From Bradyrhizobium sp. BRP22 (GTDB lineage: Bacteria > Pseudomonadota > Alphaproteobacteria > Rhizobiales > Xanthobacteraceae): DNA of 64,000 nucleotides. The stretch spans positions 1 to 64,000 of the forward strand of contig NZ_JADYVX010000020.1 in NCBI RefSeq assembly GCF_020194175.1. The letters run 5' to 3'. Below are positions 18,802 through 27,952 of the stretch, piece after piece (within the stretch, counting starts at the first letter, position 1; each line of letters begins with the position of its first letter). A program made the translations under genes and the position numbers. Under the pieces are notes generated by a model. It worked only from the letters and a program-made list of their open reading frames with translations. It searched no databases and was not told where the DNA came from.

Positions 18802-18815
18802 TTGACCCAGATCAA
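18802..18815. promoter_or_regulatory. FixK/FNR-type box before the second universal stress protein gene
   Basis: TTGACCCAGATCAA fits TTGA-N6-TCAA and is centred about 67 bases before the start codon at 18741. Confidence 0.65.
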
Positions 18816-18853
18816 GATGACACATGGAGAAGGGTATAAAATCTGAACGGCAA

Positions 18854-18885
18854 GTCGCCGGTTGGTATCGTCGCCGGTTGGTATC
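18854..18885. repeat. Perfect tandem duplication of a 16-mer
   Basis: GTCGCCGGTTGGTATC occurs twice without a gap (18854-18869 and 18870-18885), just upstream of the FixK box of the Usp gene. It may be a replication-slippage product or a doubled protein-binding site; no known operator matches it. Confidence 0.8.
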
Positions 18886-19241
18886 ATCGCGCGCGCAAAC
18901 ATTCTTCAGGCGGTAACCTCCACTAGAAAGCGCCGCCGGGATCCTCGAGCCTGTCTCAAGGCGAACACGTGAACCTTCTGCGGCAGAAAGTAAGACGCGA
19001 CCTCACGTGCAGGGCAGCTTCTCGCGCGAAACGCACAGTGGCTGGATCGGCACGTCTAGGGGCCGGTGCTGTCGAAAAGGGCTTGAGGAGCCGAGCGAAC
19101 GGTGATTCCTGCTTGGGAGGTAGAGTGCCCCATAGACCATGAGGCATTCGCTTCTGAGTTTGACTTTCAGCGCTCGCAAATCACTGTTGTCGAGCGAACG
19201 AGTCCCCCGACCGGGGCAAGTAATCTGATGCTCGTCGGTTG

Positions 19242-19691
19242 CTACTTTTGCTGAATGCGACTCAGGTAATCGACAACAGCGAGGATGCGTGTTCGCACGA
19301 CGACCTCCGGGCTTTGCTCCGGCCCGGCCATTTTCCAATAAGACGGATCAACATAGTGAGGCAAGTTGATGATGGGGTTGAATCGATCCCCCCAAATCGG
19401 CATTTCACGAGTGCCGTGAGCGGGAATTGTTTTCGATCCATATATGGTTTCATAAACAGCGTCCGTGGGAAAAACCCCGTTGTTGTTCTTGGCCAACATC
19501 GTCAAATCGGAAGGCGGTACCTTGAGCTGCTCGCTGACAGGTCCTTTGCCTTTTCCATCCGTGCCATGACAGCTCGCGCACGAAGATTCAAATTCTGACT
19601 TACCGATGTCGAAGTCTCCAGCCTGAGCCGCACCAGCAATCTCAGCAGTAAGGCCGGCAATCATCAACCACTTCAGGCAACTGGTGATCAT
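19242..19691 (-). CDS. Periplasmic cytochrome c
   Basis: The 149-residue product starts with a signal peptide (MITSCLKWLMIAGLTAEIAG, cleavage after AQA) and carries one heme site CASCHGTDGKGKGP at about residue 38. This is the cytochrome c (CCG/cbb3-like) pattern with a Gly/Lys-rich loop after the heme. The probable axial Met is in GTREMPIWGDRF. A GGGGGA ribosome site precedes ATG 19691. The FixK-type box is centred about 69 bases upstream. A role as low-oxygen electron carrier is likely; the partner oxidase is not in this window. Confidence 0.9.
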   Translation of the reverse strand: MITSCLKWLMIAGLTAEIAGAAQAGDFDIGKSEFESSCASCHGTDGKGKGPVSEQLKVPPSDLTMLAKNNNGVFPTDAVYETIYGSKTIPAHGTREMPIWGDRFNPIINLPHYVDPSYWKMAGPEQSPEVVVRTRILAVVDYLSRIQQK

Positions 19692-20090
19692 ATCATCCCC
19701 CTGCCCACAGTTTTCGGATAAGTCTTACTAGGCTTCCCGGGGTTTGGTTCAGTTTGATCCAGGTCAATACAATCTTTGAATGCTGCAGGTGGCAGGCTGA
19801 CGGCAGCGGCGTGGTGATCTAGCTTCTTTGAGAAGCCATTGGTGAGGCAGGCAAACCGCTTCTGGCTCATGCGGAGCGTGAGGCTTTGATGCTCAACGTA
19901 GCTGGTCGAGACGTTCGCCGGAATGCCTCTCAGCCTCACGGCTTACGACTTCGATTTGCCGGCCGAGAAATACAAGGACAAGCGGCCACTTCACCTTGGC
20001 ACTAGCGTTCCCACCTTTCCGTTGATTCTGCTCAAACGATGAAGCCGGTTTCGGAAGAAAATCATATTTGTCTAGCTGCGGAGACAAGCA
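19692..20090. other. Divergent intergenic region between cytochrome c and the metal ATPase
   Basis: It contains the FixK-type box at 19754-19767. A 39-codon frame (ATG 19923 to TGA 20042) reads MPLSLTAYDFDLPAEKYKDK but has no ribosome site and no recognised family, so it is not called. Nothing else was seen. Confidence 0.45.
19754..19767. promoter_or_regulatory. FixK/FNR-type box before the cytochrome c gene
   Basis: TTGATCCAGGTCAA fits TTGA-N6-TCAA and is centred about 69 bases before the cytochrome start at 19691. It is about 330 bases from the divergent metal ATPase start, probably too far to serve that gene directly. Confidence 0.65.
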
Positions 20091-22376
20091 ATGTCGTTCG
20101 AGCGGATCCTGCGATGGACCTTGGTTGCGATTGCAATTGCGGGATTGGCCACGGGTATTAGCGCACGAGTCACCGGTCGGCCTGATCTGGCCGATCTGGC
20201 ATGGACGCTCGGCACGGCGCCGGTCATTGGGGGACTTGCCGTCTCGATCATCAGGGACTTGCTGGCCGGCCGCGTAGGAGTGGACGCGATTGCGCTCCTG
20301 TCGATGAGCGCGGCGCTGGTGCTTGGCCAGCCGCTTGCCGGAGCCGTGGTCGCGCTGATGTATGCCGGCGGCAATGTGCTGGAGGATATCGCGATCGCAC
20401 GGGCGGAGCACGACCTGCAGTCTCTGGTTGATCGCGCACCGCGCCATGCAGATCGCAAGACCGGCGATCGGATTGAGCAGGTTCCGGTCGAGGCAGTCTC
20501 GGTCGGCGATGAGCTCCTGGTGCGGGCCGGCGAGATCGTACCGGTCGACGGTGTCGTTCACTCCGCTTTGGCAACCATCGACGAGTCTGCGGTTACGGGC
20601 GAGCCGATCCCGATCGAGAAGACACGTGGCAGTGCTGTTCTTTCCGGCTCGCTAAATGCGGGCGAGACCTTTGAGTTGACCGTGACTGCGCCCGCCGGCG
20701 AGAGCACCTACGCTGGCATCGTGCACATGGTTACGGCGGCACAAACGGCGAAGGCCCCCTTTGTGCGGCTGGCCGACCGCTACGCGCTGATCTTTCTGCC
20801 GGTGACGCTCGTCATCGCCTTCGTGGCGTGGCTGATCTCCGGCGATCTGACCCGCAGCCTCGCCGTGCTGGTGGCGGCGACGCCTTGTCCGCTGATTCTG
20901 GCCGCGCCTGTCGCCTTCATTGCCGGCGTGGCCCAAGCGGCACGCCGTGGCATCCTGGCCAAGGGCGGAGGGGCGCTGGAGGCGCTGGCTCGTGCGCATA
21001 CCGTGTTGTTTGACAAGACCGGCACCCTGACGGTGGGAGGCGCGCCGTTGCTTTCGGTTGAGGTTGCGCCGGGAGAGGACCCTGAGGAGATCCTGACGCT
21101 TGGGGCGTCGCTCGAGCAGGCCTCGCATCACGTGCTTGCCAAAGCCGTTGTCACCGCGGCCATCGATCGCGGTCTCAGGCTCAAGGCGCCCGAGCAGGTC
21201 AGAGAGACCATGGGTGCCGGGCTCTGCGGTGTCATCGACGGTCGTCAGATAACCGCGGGCTCGCGGCAGATGCTTCTGTCGGACGGCGAACGATCGCCAT
21301 GGGAGCTGCGGGCGATCCGGCGGGCTTCGTGGCGTTCGGCGCTGATTGTCTTTATCGCAGTAGAGGAGCGTCCAATCGGTGCGCTGCTGTTGGCCGACGA
21401 ACTGCGGGCCGATACGCCGCGGGCGATCCGGCTGCTGCGCGATGCGGGAATCGCTCGAATGGTAATGGTCACGGGCGATCGCGCCGCGGCAGCGCAGGCC
21501 ATCGGTGCGGCGCTTGATCTCGATGCTGTGCTGGCCGACCGCGTTCCTTCCGACAAGGTCGAGGCGGTGCGCAGCGAACAGCGACTGCATCCGACCATCA
21601 TGGTCGGCGATGGCATCAATGACGCTCCGGCACTGGCCGCGGCGGATATCGGGGTCGCACTCGGCGCGCGCGGCGCCAGCGCCTCGTCCGAGGCGGCGGA
21701 CGTGGTCATCCTGACCGACCGGCTCGATCGTGTCGGCGAAGCGATCATAATTGCGCAGCGGGCACGGCGTATCGCGCTCCAAAGTATTGTCGTTGGCATG
21801 GGATTGTCGTTGGCCGCCATGGTGGCTGCCACCGCTGGCTGGCTCGATCCTGTGCCTGCAGCGATCCTCCAGGAAGTGATCGATGTTGCCGTAATCCTGA
21901 ACGCATTGCGGGCGCTGACTCCGGCCCATGGCAGGGGTGGCCCGCGCATAACCGCAGAGCAAGGGCTGGCACTGCATCATGACCATCAGATCCTGTTCAA
22001 GGACCTCGATCGGTTGCGTAAGATCGTCGACACGCTGGACGATGCGACACCCGAAACCGCTGCGGCTTTGATCGATGAAGCTCATCGTCTGGTTCAGGGA
22101 AGCGTGGTGACGCATGAGCGCGAGGATGAGGGCAGCGTCTATCCTCAGCTTGCCGACGTGCTGCGCGAACGCTACGGCCTCTCGGCGATGAGCCGCGCCC
22201 ATCGCGAGATCCTGCATCTTGCACGGCTGCTCGCCCGGATTGCAGAGGACCTGCCTCTGGAGAGGGTCGATCGCTATCTGATTCGAGATGCCCAGCGGGT
22301 AATCGAGGCGATCGAGACGCTGGTGCGGATGCATACCGCCCAAGAGGAGGATATTTACGAAGCTGTGGCGGCCTAG
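20091..22376 (+). CDS. nia: P1B-type metal-transporting ATPase with C-terminal hemerythrin domain (Nia-like, P1B-5)
   Basis: The 761-residue product is a P-type ATPase with the TGEP actuator motif (about residue 171), a TPCPL metal-site motif in the transport helix (residues 264-268) in place of CPC, the phosphorylation site DKTGTLT at D308, and the hinge VGDGINDAPALAAADIG. The last roughly 135 residues are a hemerythrin-like HHE domain with histidines in HHDHQILFKDLDRL, THEREDEGSVYPQL, RAHREILHLA and RMHTAQEEDIYEA. TPC plus a C-terminal hemerythrin domain is the P1B-5 architecture of Sinorhizobium meliloti Nia, which exports Ni and Fe and is expressed in nodules. It lacks N-terminal heavy-metal domains. 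Oxygen or iron sensing by the tail is inference. Confidence 0.9.
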   Translation: MSFERILRWTLVAIAIAGLATGISARVTGRPDLADLAWTLGTAPVIGGLAVSIIRDLLAGRVGVDAIALLSMSAALVLGQPLAGAVVALMYAGGNVLEDIAIARAEHDLQSLVDRAPRHADRKTGDRIEQVPVEAVSVGDELLVRAGEIVPVDGVVHSALATIDESAVTGEPIPIEKTRGSAVLSGSLNAGETFELTVTAPAGESTYAGIVHMVTAAQTAKAPFVRLADRYALIFLPVTLVIAFVAWLISGDLTRSLAVLVAATPCPLILAAPVAFIAGVAQAARRGILAKGGGALEALARAHTVLFDKTGTLTVGGAPLLSVEVAPGEDPEEILTLGASLEQASHHVLAKAVVTAAIDRGLRLKAPEQVRETMGAGLCGVIDGRQITAGSRQMLLSDGERSPWELRAIRRASWRSALIVFIAVEERPIGALLLADELRADTPRAIRLLRDAGIARMVMVTGDRAAAAQAIGAALDLDAVLADRVPSDKVEAVRSEQRLHPTIMVGDGINDAPALAAADIGVALGARGASASSEAADVVILTDRLDRVGEAIIIAQRARRIALQSIVVGMGLSLAAMVAATAGWLDPVPAAILQEVIDVAVILNALRALTPAHGRGGPRITAEQGLALHHDHQILFKDLDRLRKIVDTLDDATPETAAALIDEAHRLVQGSVVTHEREDEGSVYPQLADVLRERYGLSAMSRAHREILHLARLLARIAEDLPLERVDRYLIRDAQRVIEAIETLVRMHTAQEEDIYEAVAA

Positions 22377-22961
22377 GTGGACCGTTGCAGGGGGCTCACG
22401 GTGGAAATCGGAACCGCCACCATGAAAGCGCAATCATCATTCGTGGATGCAGCGATTCTCGCTCGCTGAGCTAGGTCAACGCAGGAGCCTTTGGGAAATG
22501 CGAACGTTGAAAGCCGCTACGGCTCGGCTGACGACATCGAGGCAATCAAGCTGTGGTCGCACCATCCACGGCTCGGCCAACGCGCGATAGCGGCGATCAA
22601 GCAGCTTGAGGCAGCCGAAGCGCGCGCTGCGACGGGTTGACCATCGACACGTATTGGATGAAAGCAAGCGGACGGTGCCGACCCGGACCGGATAGCCGAC
22701 GCGCGGGAGCTGTTGCGCGATTCACGACAGCGGTTCTGTTGCGGGCGCGCTCCATTTCCTCGATCAGCCCGACCAGCTATATTATTCACGGGCATGACCG
22801 ACCGGTCGGGCGGCCGAAAAAGCCTCCAAGATGTCGCAGCGGGTATTCAGCCGACGCGGGCCATCGCACTGCACAACGGCCTGCATCGTCCCGAATCCAG
22901 ATCCGCGGGACATTGAGGCTCCGGAGCGGAACCCCATATCTTCGGCAAGGGAGTCCTTGCC
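22377..22961. other. Gene-poor stretch between the metal ATPase and nfeD
   Basis: The only coding-like piece is the 49-codon frame described separately (22491-22640). A degenerate FixK-like half palindrome CTGAGCTAGGTCAA lies at 22466-22479, and a frame near 22690-22750 reads DPDRIADARELLRDSRQR, possibly a fragment. No RNA gene was seen. Confidence 0.4.
22491..22640 (+). CDS. Possible small hypothetical protein
   Basis: A 49-codon frame from TTG 22491 to TGA 22640 reads ESRYGSADDIEAIKLWSHHP then RLGQRAIAAIKQLEAAEARA. Its composition and helical pattern look like a real protein, unlike the other frames here, but AGGAG is only two bases before the TTG, so initiation there is doubtful and it could be the end of a broken gene. 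No family recognised. Confidence 0.3.
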   Translation: MGNANVESRYGSADDIEAIKLWSHHPRLGQRAIAAIKQLEAAEARAATG

Positions 22962-24353
22962 GTGCAGACCGTGAAGGCGGCCCTCGTCGCGGCGACGGCA
23001 GTCGTCGCTGTGGTTGTCTCTCTCCTCCCCGGTTTAGCCGAGGGGAGCAGCAACGTTGCACTGACTATTTCGATCGACGGAGCGATCGGGCCTGCGTCGG
23101 CGAGCTACGTGAAGGACGGCTTGGCCAAGGCCGGCGAACGACGCGCCCAGATTGTCATTCTGCGTCTGAATACACCGGGCGGCCTCAACACCAGCATGCG
23201 CGAAATCATCGCGGATGTGCTCGCTTCACCCGTTCCTGTCATCGGTTACGTCGCTCCTTCCGGCGCGCACGCGGCGAGCGCCGGCACATATATACTTTAC
23301 GCGACCCATATCGCGGCGATGGCGCCTGGCACCAACATCGGTGCGGCGACGCCAGTGCAGATCGGCGGTCCGCTGCCGGGTCTGCCGGGCGGCGCCCCGG
23401 ACAAGGACGGCAAGGACAAGAAGGATAGCGACCGCCAGCCCGAGAAGGACGCCATGACGGCAAAGGCGACGAATGATGCGGTGGCCTTCATCCGCAGCCT
23501 GGCCGAACTGCGTGGCCGCAATGCCGACTGGGCCGAGAAGGCGGTCCGCGAGGCCGCCACTCTATCTGCCAACGCCGCGCTGCAGGCAAATGTCATCGAC
23601 CTCGTCGCGCGCGACCCGGCCGAATTGCTCAGTCAGGTCGATGGGCGCGTGGTGGAGGTTGCCGGCGGCAAGACACAACACCTGGCAACCAAGGAAGCCG
23701 TCCTCGAGCCCATCGATCCCGGATGGGTCTCGCGATTCCTGGCGGTCGTCACCAATCCCAACGTTGCATTTATTCTCCTGATGGTTGGCATCTACGGCCT
23801 GCTCTTCGAATTCATGTCCCCCGGGGCGATCGCTCCAGGCGTTGTCGGCACCATCTGCCTGCTGCTCGGCCTCTACGCACTCAATTTGCTGCCGATCAAC
23901 TACGCAGGCTTCACGTTGATGTTGGTCGGCATCGCGCTTCTCGCCGTCGAGGCCTTCAACCCGACAGTCGTGATCGGCCTCGGAGGGGTTATCGCCTTTG
24001 TACTGGGAGCGATCATGCTCTTCAGGGTCGAAGTGCCCGGTTATCGGCTGTCGTGGTCGCTCATCGCCATCGTAGCAACGGTGTTCACCGGCTTTGTTTT
24101 CGTCGTGCTCGGCTCGCTTCGACGCGCGCGCAAAGGCCCGGTACTGGTCGGTGCGCAAGCCATGCGGGGCCTGCCTGCCGAAGTCCTCGACTGGAACGAG
24201 AGGGAAGGTCACGTCTTTGCGCACGGTGAGCGCTGGCAAGCGCGGGGCACGGAAACCTTCAAACCGGGGGAGGTGGTTGAAGTTGCCAACATCGTCGATC
24301 TGACGCTGGTGGTACGACGCACGGCCGCCAGGGCCGAGGAAGGTACATCATGA
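22962..24353 (+). CDS. nfeD: NfeD-family membrane-bound ClpP-class serine protease
   Basis: The 463-residue protein has a signal peptide, then a periplasmic ClpP-like protease domain (about 30-245) with the catalytic-serine motif APSGAHAASAGTYIL (Ser about residue 106) and a conserved Lys in the AKATNDAVAFIRSLAELRGR region. Four or so transmembrane helices (about 260-385) and a C-terminal OB-fold NfeD domain follow (to residue 455). Length matches long-form NfeD (nodulation efficiency family, archaeal 1510-N protease). GTG 22962 is supported by AAGGGAG nine bases upstream. It overlaps the slipin gene by four bases, the standard NfeD-stomatin operon in which the protease trims its stomatin partner. 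Confidence 0.92.
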   Translation: MQTVKAALVAATAVVAVVVSLLPGLAEGSSNVALTISIDGAIGPASASYVKDGLAKAGERRAQIVILRLNTPGGLNTSMREIIADVLASPVPVIGYVAPSGAHAASAGTYILYATHIAAMAPGTNIGAATPVQIGGPLPGLPGGAPDKDGKDKKDSDRQPEKDAMTAKATNDAVAFIRSLAELRGRNADWAEKAVREAATLSANAALQANVIDLVARDPAELLSQVDGRVVEVAGGKTQHLATKEAVLEPIDPGWVSRFLAVVTNPNVAFILLMVGIYGLLFEFMSPGAIAPGVVGTICLLLGLYALNLLPINYAGFTLMLVGIALLAVEAFNPTVVIGLGGVIAFVLGAIMLFRVEVPGYRLSWSLIAIVATVFTGFVFVVLGSLRRARKGPVLVGAQAMRGLPAEVLDWNEREGHVFAHGERWQARGTETFKPGEVVEVANIVDLTLVVRRTAARAEEGTS

Positions 24354-25111
24354 TGCTCGAATATCTGACCTATGCAGCGATTGCGCTGCTCGTCATCATA
24401 TTTCTGTCCCAGGCGATCCGCATTCTGCGGGAATACGAGCGCGGCATCGTCTTCACGCTAGGCCGTTTCACCGGAGTGAAGGGCCCAGGCCTCATCTTCC
24501 TCATTCCGGTCGTGCAGCAACTCGTGAAGGTCGATCTCAGGGTGATGGTGCAGGTCGTGCCGCCACAGGACGTGATTTCGCGCGACAACGTCTCGGTCAA
24601 GGTCAACGCCGTTCTTTACTTTCGCATCATCGATCCCGAGCGCGCCATCATCAAGGTCGGCGACTACATGGCCGCCACCAGCCAGCTCGCACAGACGACT
24701 CTGCGCTCGGTGCTCGGCAAGCACGAACTCGACGAGATGCTTGCGGAACGTGACAGGTTGAACGTCGATATCCAGGAGAGCCTCGACAAACAGACCGATG
24801 TCTGGGGCATCAAGGTCACCGCGATCGAAATCAAGGACGTCGACCTCAACGAAACCATGGTGCGCGCGATCGCCAAGCAGGCCGAGGCGGAACGCCTGCG
24901 ACGCGCCAAAGTGATCAATGCCGTAGGCGAGCAGCAAGCAGCCGAAAAGCTCGTCGAGGCTGGCCGCATCCTCGCCCAGGAGCCGCAGGCGATGCAGCTA
25001 CGTTATTTTGCAGCGCTGCATGACGTCGCGGGCGAGCGGTCTTCCACCGTGGTCTTTCCGCTCCCGACGAATCTGCTCGACCACCTTGGCCTGCGGAGCG
25101 GCTCGACCTGA
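24350..25111 (+). CDS. Slipin (stomatin/SPFH-Band 7 protein)
   Basis: The 253-residue protein is anchored by one N-terminal helix (about 5-25), followed by an SPFH domain: LREYERGIVFTLGRFTGVKG, PGLIFLIPVVQQLVKVDLRV and DVISRDNVSVKVNAVLYFRI. A coiled-coil stretch near residues 165-205 (AIAKQAEAERLRRAKVINA) promotes oligomerisation. It is translated in overlap with nfeD. Such pairs organise membrane microdomains and quality control; the specific client is unknown. Either of two adjacent ATG codons (24350, 24353) may be used. Confidence 0.93.
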   Translation: MMLEYLTYAAIALLVIIFLSQAIRILREYERGIVFTLGRFTGVKGPGLIFLIPVVQQLVKVDLRVMVQVVPPQDVISRDNVSVKVNAVLYFRIIDPERAIIKVGDYMAATSQLAQTTLRSVLGKHELDEMLAERDRLNVDIQESLDKQTDVWGIKVTAIEIKDVDLNETMVRAIAKQAEAERLRRAKVINAVGEQQAAEKLVEAGRILAQEPQAMQLRYFAALHDVAGERSSTVVFPLPTNLLDHLGLRSGST

Positions 25112-25138
25112 CTTTGCCGGCTGGCCCGCATGAGCCCG

Positions 25139-27601
25139 TCAACGCGTGTGGCGGAACCGGTCAACGAGTTCGGCGAAGGCTCCTGCGAATGGATGGAACG
25201 TGAAGCGTACGGTGTGGTGTCCCGGCGGAAGCGCGACGGCACGAAAGACAGCGTTGGCCCGCAATATCTCGCGCGGCTTGCCATCCACCGTTGCGCGCCA
25301 CCAGGGATGCCAGACGTCGTTGAGCAGCAGCAGGCCGCCCGACGGCGCGTCGACATCGATGTCGATTTCCGTGTTCTCATAGCGGGTCAAGCGTGCCGTG
25401 CCCGGCGCCGCGCCGGCTGCGCTTGCGCGCGGCAGCGCGGGTGCGCGTTTGAGCAGGACGGTGCGGCGCGGATCGACGTCCGCCGGCCAGCCCTTGGCGA
25501 GAAGCTGATCGAAATCCGCGATGCGCCAGTCGGTGACCACCATCACGCGCGGCAGCGCCCGGGAATTCTCGTAGACATAGGCGTCCGGGGTACGCGCGAC
25601 GAGCGTGAGGTCGCCGGGGGCAAGCGATGGATCAACCTTCTCGATCGGCACGCCGACGGCGACGAAGCGCAAGCCGAACAGATCGGCGAAGGCCGAGCGA
25701 TAGGACGGAAACAGCGGCGAGAACCGGCGCTGGTCGTAGTCCACAACCGTATCGCCCACGCGGGTGGCGTCGTAGAACCATTTGAGGCGCAGCGGATTGT
25801 GTCCGAACACGTGGTCGCAGCCGTGGATCATGCACAGGTTCGGCCAATGATAGGCGATGCCGATCAGTTCGACGCGATCGCGCCGGTCGGGCGCTGAATC
25901 GGCCGCAAGCTTCGATTTCAGCAGCGCCAGCGTCGGATTCCTGGTGTCGGGGCGCAGCGCATCGAATGTCGAAGGCGCCATCGCGGTTGAAATATGCGGC
26001 GCATTGTTCCAGGCGAGGTCGACGACCGAGAACGAGGTGAGCAGCAGCATCGCGGCGAGCGGCGAGACACCGTTCAGCCGCCGCGCGAAGATCAGGGCCG
26101 CGACCGCGCCGGCGGTAAGGGCGAGCGCGGTGACGACAGGTACGATCACTAGTGCGATGGAAACGACCGTGTGGGCGAGCCACAACGCCATCGCAACGAG
26201 CACAACAGGCACAGCCAGCTCGATTGCCCGCTGCCTCTTCGTGGGTTGCGGCACCGTGCCTTCGAGCCAGCGGTGCACGAGATAGCCGGCCATGATGGCG
26301 AGCAAGGCCCCGATGACAAACGTCGCATCTGCGGGACGCCGGTACAGCATCACGCCCGGCAACCATTCATACATCGCATGGAACACCGGCGTGTACCAGC
26401 CGAGCGCGTAGAGCAGGACGCCGCCGGCAGCGATCGAGAAGAAGCGGATGTCGCGCGACCAGGCGAGGCGGCGCACGATGCCGAACGAGACGATGACGAC
26501 GAGCAGCAGCGCGCCCGCGTAGATCAGGCCCATGTTCTGCGCGAGCGAGAGATCGGCGCCACCAAGCGTCGTCTTCCAGTACGACGTCGCCGGCCCCCAG
26601 TAGTCGATCACCGGATCCATCGCACCGTAGAGATCCGCGAAAGCAAGCGTCAGGAGATGCGCGGGATGCAGCGATCCCTGACCCGCGAGCATCCAGCCGA
26701 TCTCGGGCCGGTTCGAGCGCTCGGCGAGCAGCGCCGTCAGCGTGACAGGAACGGCGGCGATGAGGATGCCGACCAGGCCGCAGGCCGCAAGCGGCTTGAG
26801 GCTCGCGCGCATGCGCTTGCGCCAGTCGTCACCCTCGATCCAGTGGTGCACGACCAGGCCGACCAGGACATAAAGCGAGATCAGCGCAACCTGGTCCCGC
26901 CCCAGGGCGAGCAGGCCGCCGAACACACCTGCCGCGAGGCCGGCGCGCCATGACGAGCGCTCGAGCGCGCGCGACAGCATCCAGAGTGTCAACGGCAGAT
27001 AGGCCAGGCTGATGATCTGGCCGGTATGCTGTAGCCGTGAATTCGCCGCGCCGCCAAAGGCAAAGGCGAGCGCGGCGACAAGCGCACCGGCCGCGTGCCA
27101 GCCGCGATCCCGGAAATACAGAATGATGGCGACGCCACCAAGCAGCAGGTAGACGAAGGTCAGGCCGTCGACCGCGCGGAAGCCTGGCTTCGGATCAAAA
27201 TAGGCAAGCAGGAAATGCAGCGGCGAGAAGATCAGCGACTGCGGATCGGAGATGAGCGGCCAGCCCGCGAACACGTTGGGCGTCCAGAATGGCGACTGGC
27301 CGTTCGCCAGCGAGGTGGCGAGAAATTGCACCGGCGGCAGGAACTGCGACTTGGCGTCCCAGGGAATTGTGACATGCCCGGACAACCACGGCCACGCCGG
27401 TATCAGAAAGGCGAGCGCGAACAGCGCGACGGTGAGACCGAGCGGAAATTTGCCCGCCGAAACTGCCGGCTCGGTACCGCTGAGCCACGGCGCCGCCTGC
27501 GAGGGCAAGGACGATGTGGCCGAGGGATCGTCGATCCACGACAGCGATCGTGCTTTGCGCTTCGGTCGCCCGAGCGATCCGTCGCCAAGGTCGGTTCCCA
27601 T
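25139..27601 (-). CDS. YfhO-like multi-pass membrane protein (glycosyltransferase fold)
   Basis: The 820-residue product has about 12-14 transmembrane helices and a periplasmic C-terminal domain, the layout of YfhO-type proteins linked to glycosylation of cell-envelope polymers. The N-terminal 45 residues are soluble and Ser/Pro-rich. The first loop has DAKSQFLPPVQFLATSLANG and FWTPNVFAGWPLISDPQSLI, the acidic-loop pattern of GT-C enzymes. The C-terminal part ends with a beta-rich segment (GGLLLLNDVWHPWWRATVDG). Tail-to-tail with slipin. No ribosome site is clear at ATG 27601. The substrate is unknown. Confidence 0.75.
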   Translation of the reverse strand: MGTDLGDGSLGRPKRKARSLSWIDDPSATSSLPSQAAPWLSGTEPAVSAGKFPLGLTVALFALAFLIPAWPWLSGHVTIPWDAKSQFLPPVQFLATSLANGQSPFWTPNVFAGWPLISDPQSLIFSPLHFLLAYFDPKPGFRAVDGLTFVYLLLGGVAIILYFRDRGWHAAGALVAALAFAFGGAANSRLQHTGQIISLAYLPLTLWMLSRALERSSWRAGLAAGVFGGLLALGRDQVALISLYVLVGLVVHHWIEGDDWRKRMRASLKPLAACGLVGILIAAVPVTLTALLAERSNRPEIGWMLAGQGSLHPAHLLTLAFADLYGAMDPVIDYWGPATSYWKTTLGGADLSLAQNMGLIYAGALLLVVIVSFGIVRRLAWSRDIRFFSIAAGGVLLYALGWYTPVFHAMYEWLPGVMLYRRPADATFVIGALLAIMAGYLVHRWLEGTVPQPTKRQRAIELAVPVVLVAMALWLAHTVVSIALVIVPVVTALALTAGAVAALIFARRLNGVSPLAAMLLLTSFSVVDLAWNNAPHISTAMAPSTFDALRPDTRNPTLALLKSKLAADSAPDRRDRVELIGIAYHWPNLCMIHGCDHVFGHNPLRLKWFYDATRVGDTVVDYDQRRFSPLFPSYRSAFADLFGLRFVAVGVPIEKVDPSLAPGDLTLVARTPDAYVYENSRALPRVMVVTDWRIADFDQLLAKGWPADVDPRRTVLLKRAPALPRASAAGAAPGTARLTRYENTEIDIDVDAPSGGLLLLNDVWHPWWRATVDGKPREILRANAVFRAVALPPGHHTVRFTFHPFAGAFAELVDRFRHTR

Positions 27602-27952
27602 CTACGGCCTTTTGTTTGACGGAGGCGTGGGCCTGGTCCTGGACTGGATCGCATCCGGGCTGCGGCAATCGCCGGCGTTCCGCTTGCCATCCGCGTGCCG
27701 GCTTCGCCTTTCGCGCGAAGAGCTCGCTGCAGGCACCACGTCAACCGCGATTGCGCTCAAACTTGCTGCTGCACCCCGTCACGGAGAGTGTACTTGATCT
27801 CGTGAGAATGCCCCGACAGGACCATCAGCAGAGGGCACTCACTGTAAAGACTGGATATACGGAATTTCTGTGGCGACGATATCGCCGGAACGACGACCAT
27901 TTATGTGCGCGGCGCCAGCGCCACACCGCTCTCGCTGCCGGAGCAGCCTGTC
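27602..27952. other. Gene-free stretch between the YfhO-like and LysR genes
   Basis: About 350 bases with only short, compositionally unconvincing frames. No promoter palindrome or repeat was identified. Confidence 0.5.

Larger units (their letters stand above)
18742..19241. other. Intergenic region with a FixK box and a tandem 16-mer
   Basis: No supported gene. It contains the FixK box at 18802-18815 and a perfect direct duplication of GTCGCCGGTTGGTATC at 18854-18885. The remaining sequence (18890-19240) shows nothing recognisable. Confidence 0.5.

Noticed and set aside
19923..20042. 39-codon frame MPLSLTAYDFDLPAEKYKDK before the metal ATPase
   Set aside because: No ribosome site and no recognised family; too short to support.
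22466..22479. CTGAGCTAGGTCAA as a full FixK box
   Set aside because: It has a first-base mismatch and no start codon at the usual 62-69 base distance, so it is only mentioned as a weak lookalike.
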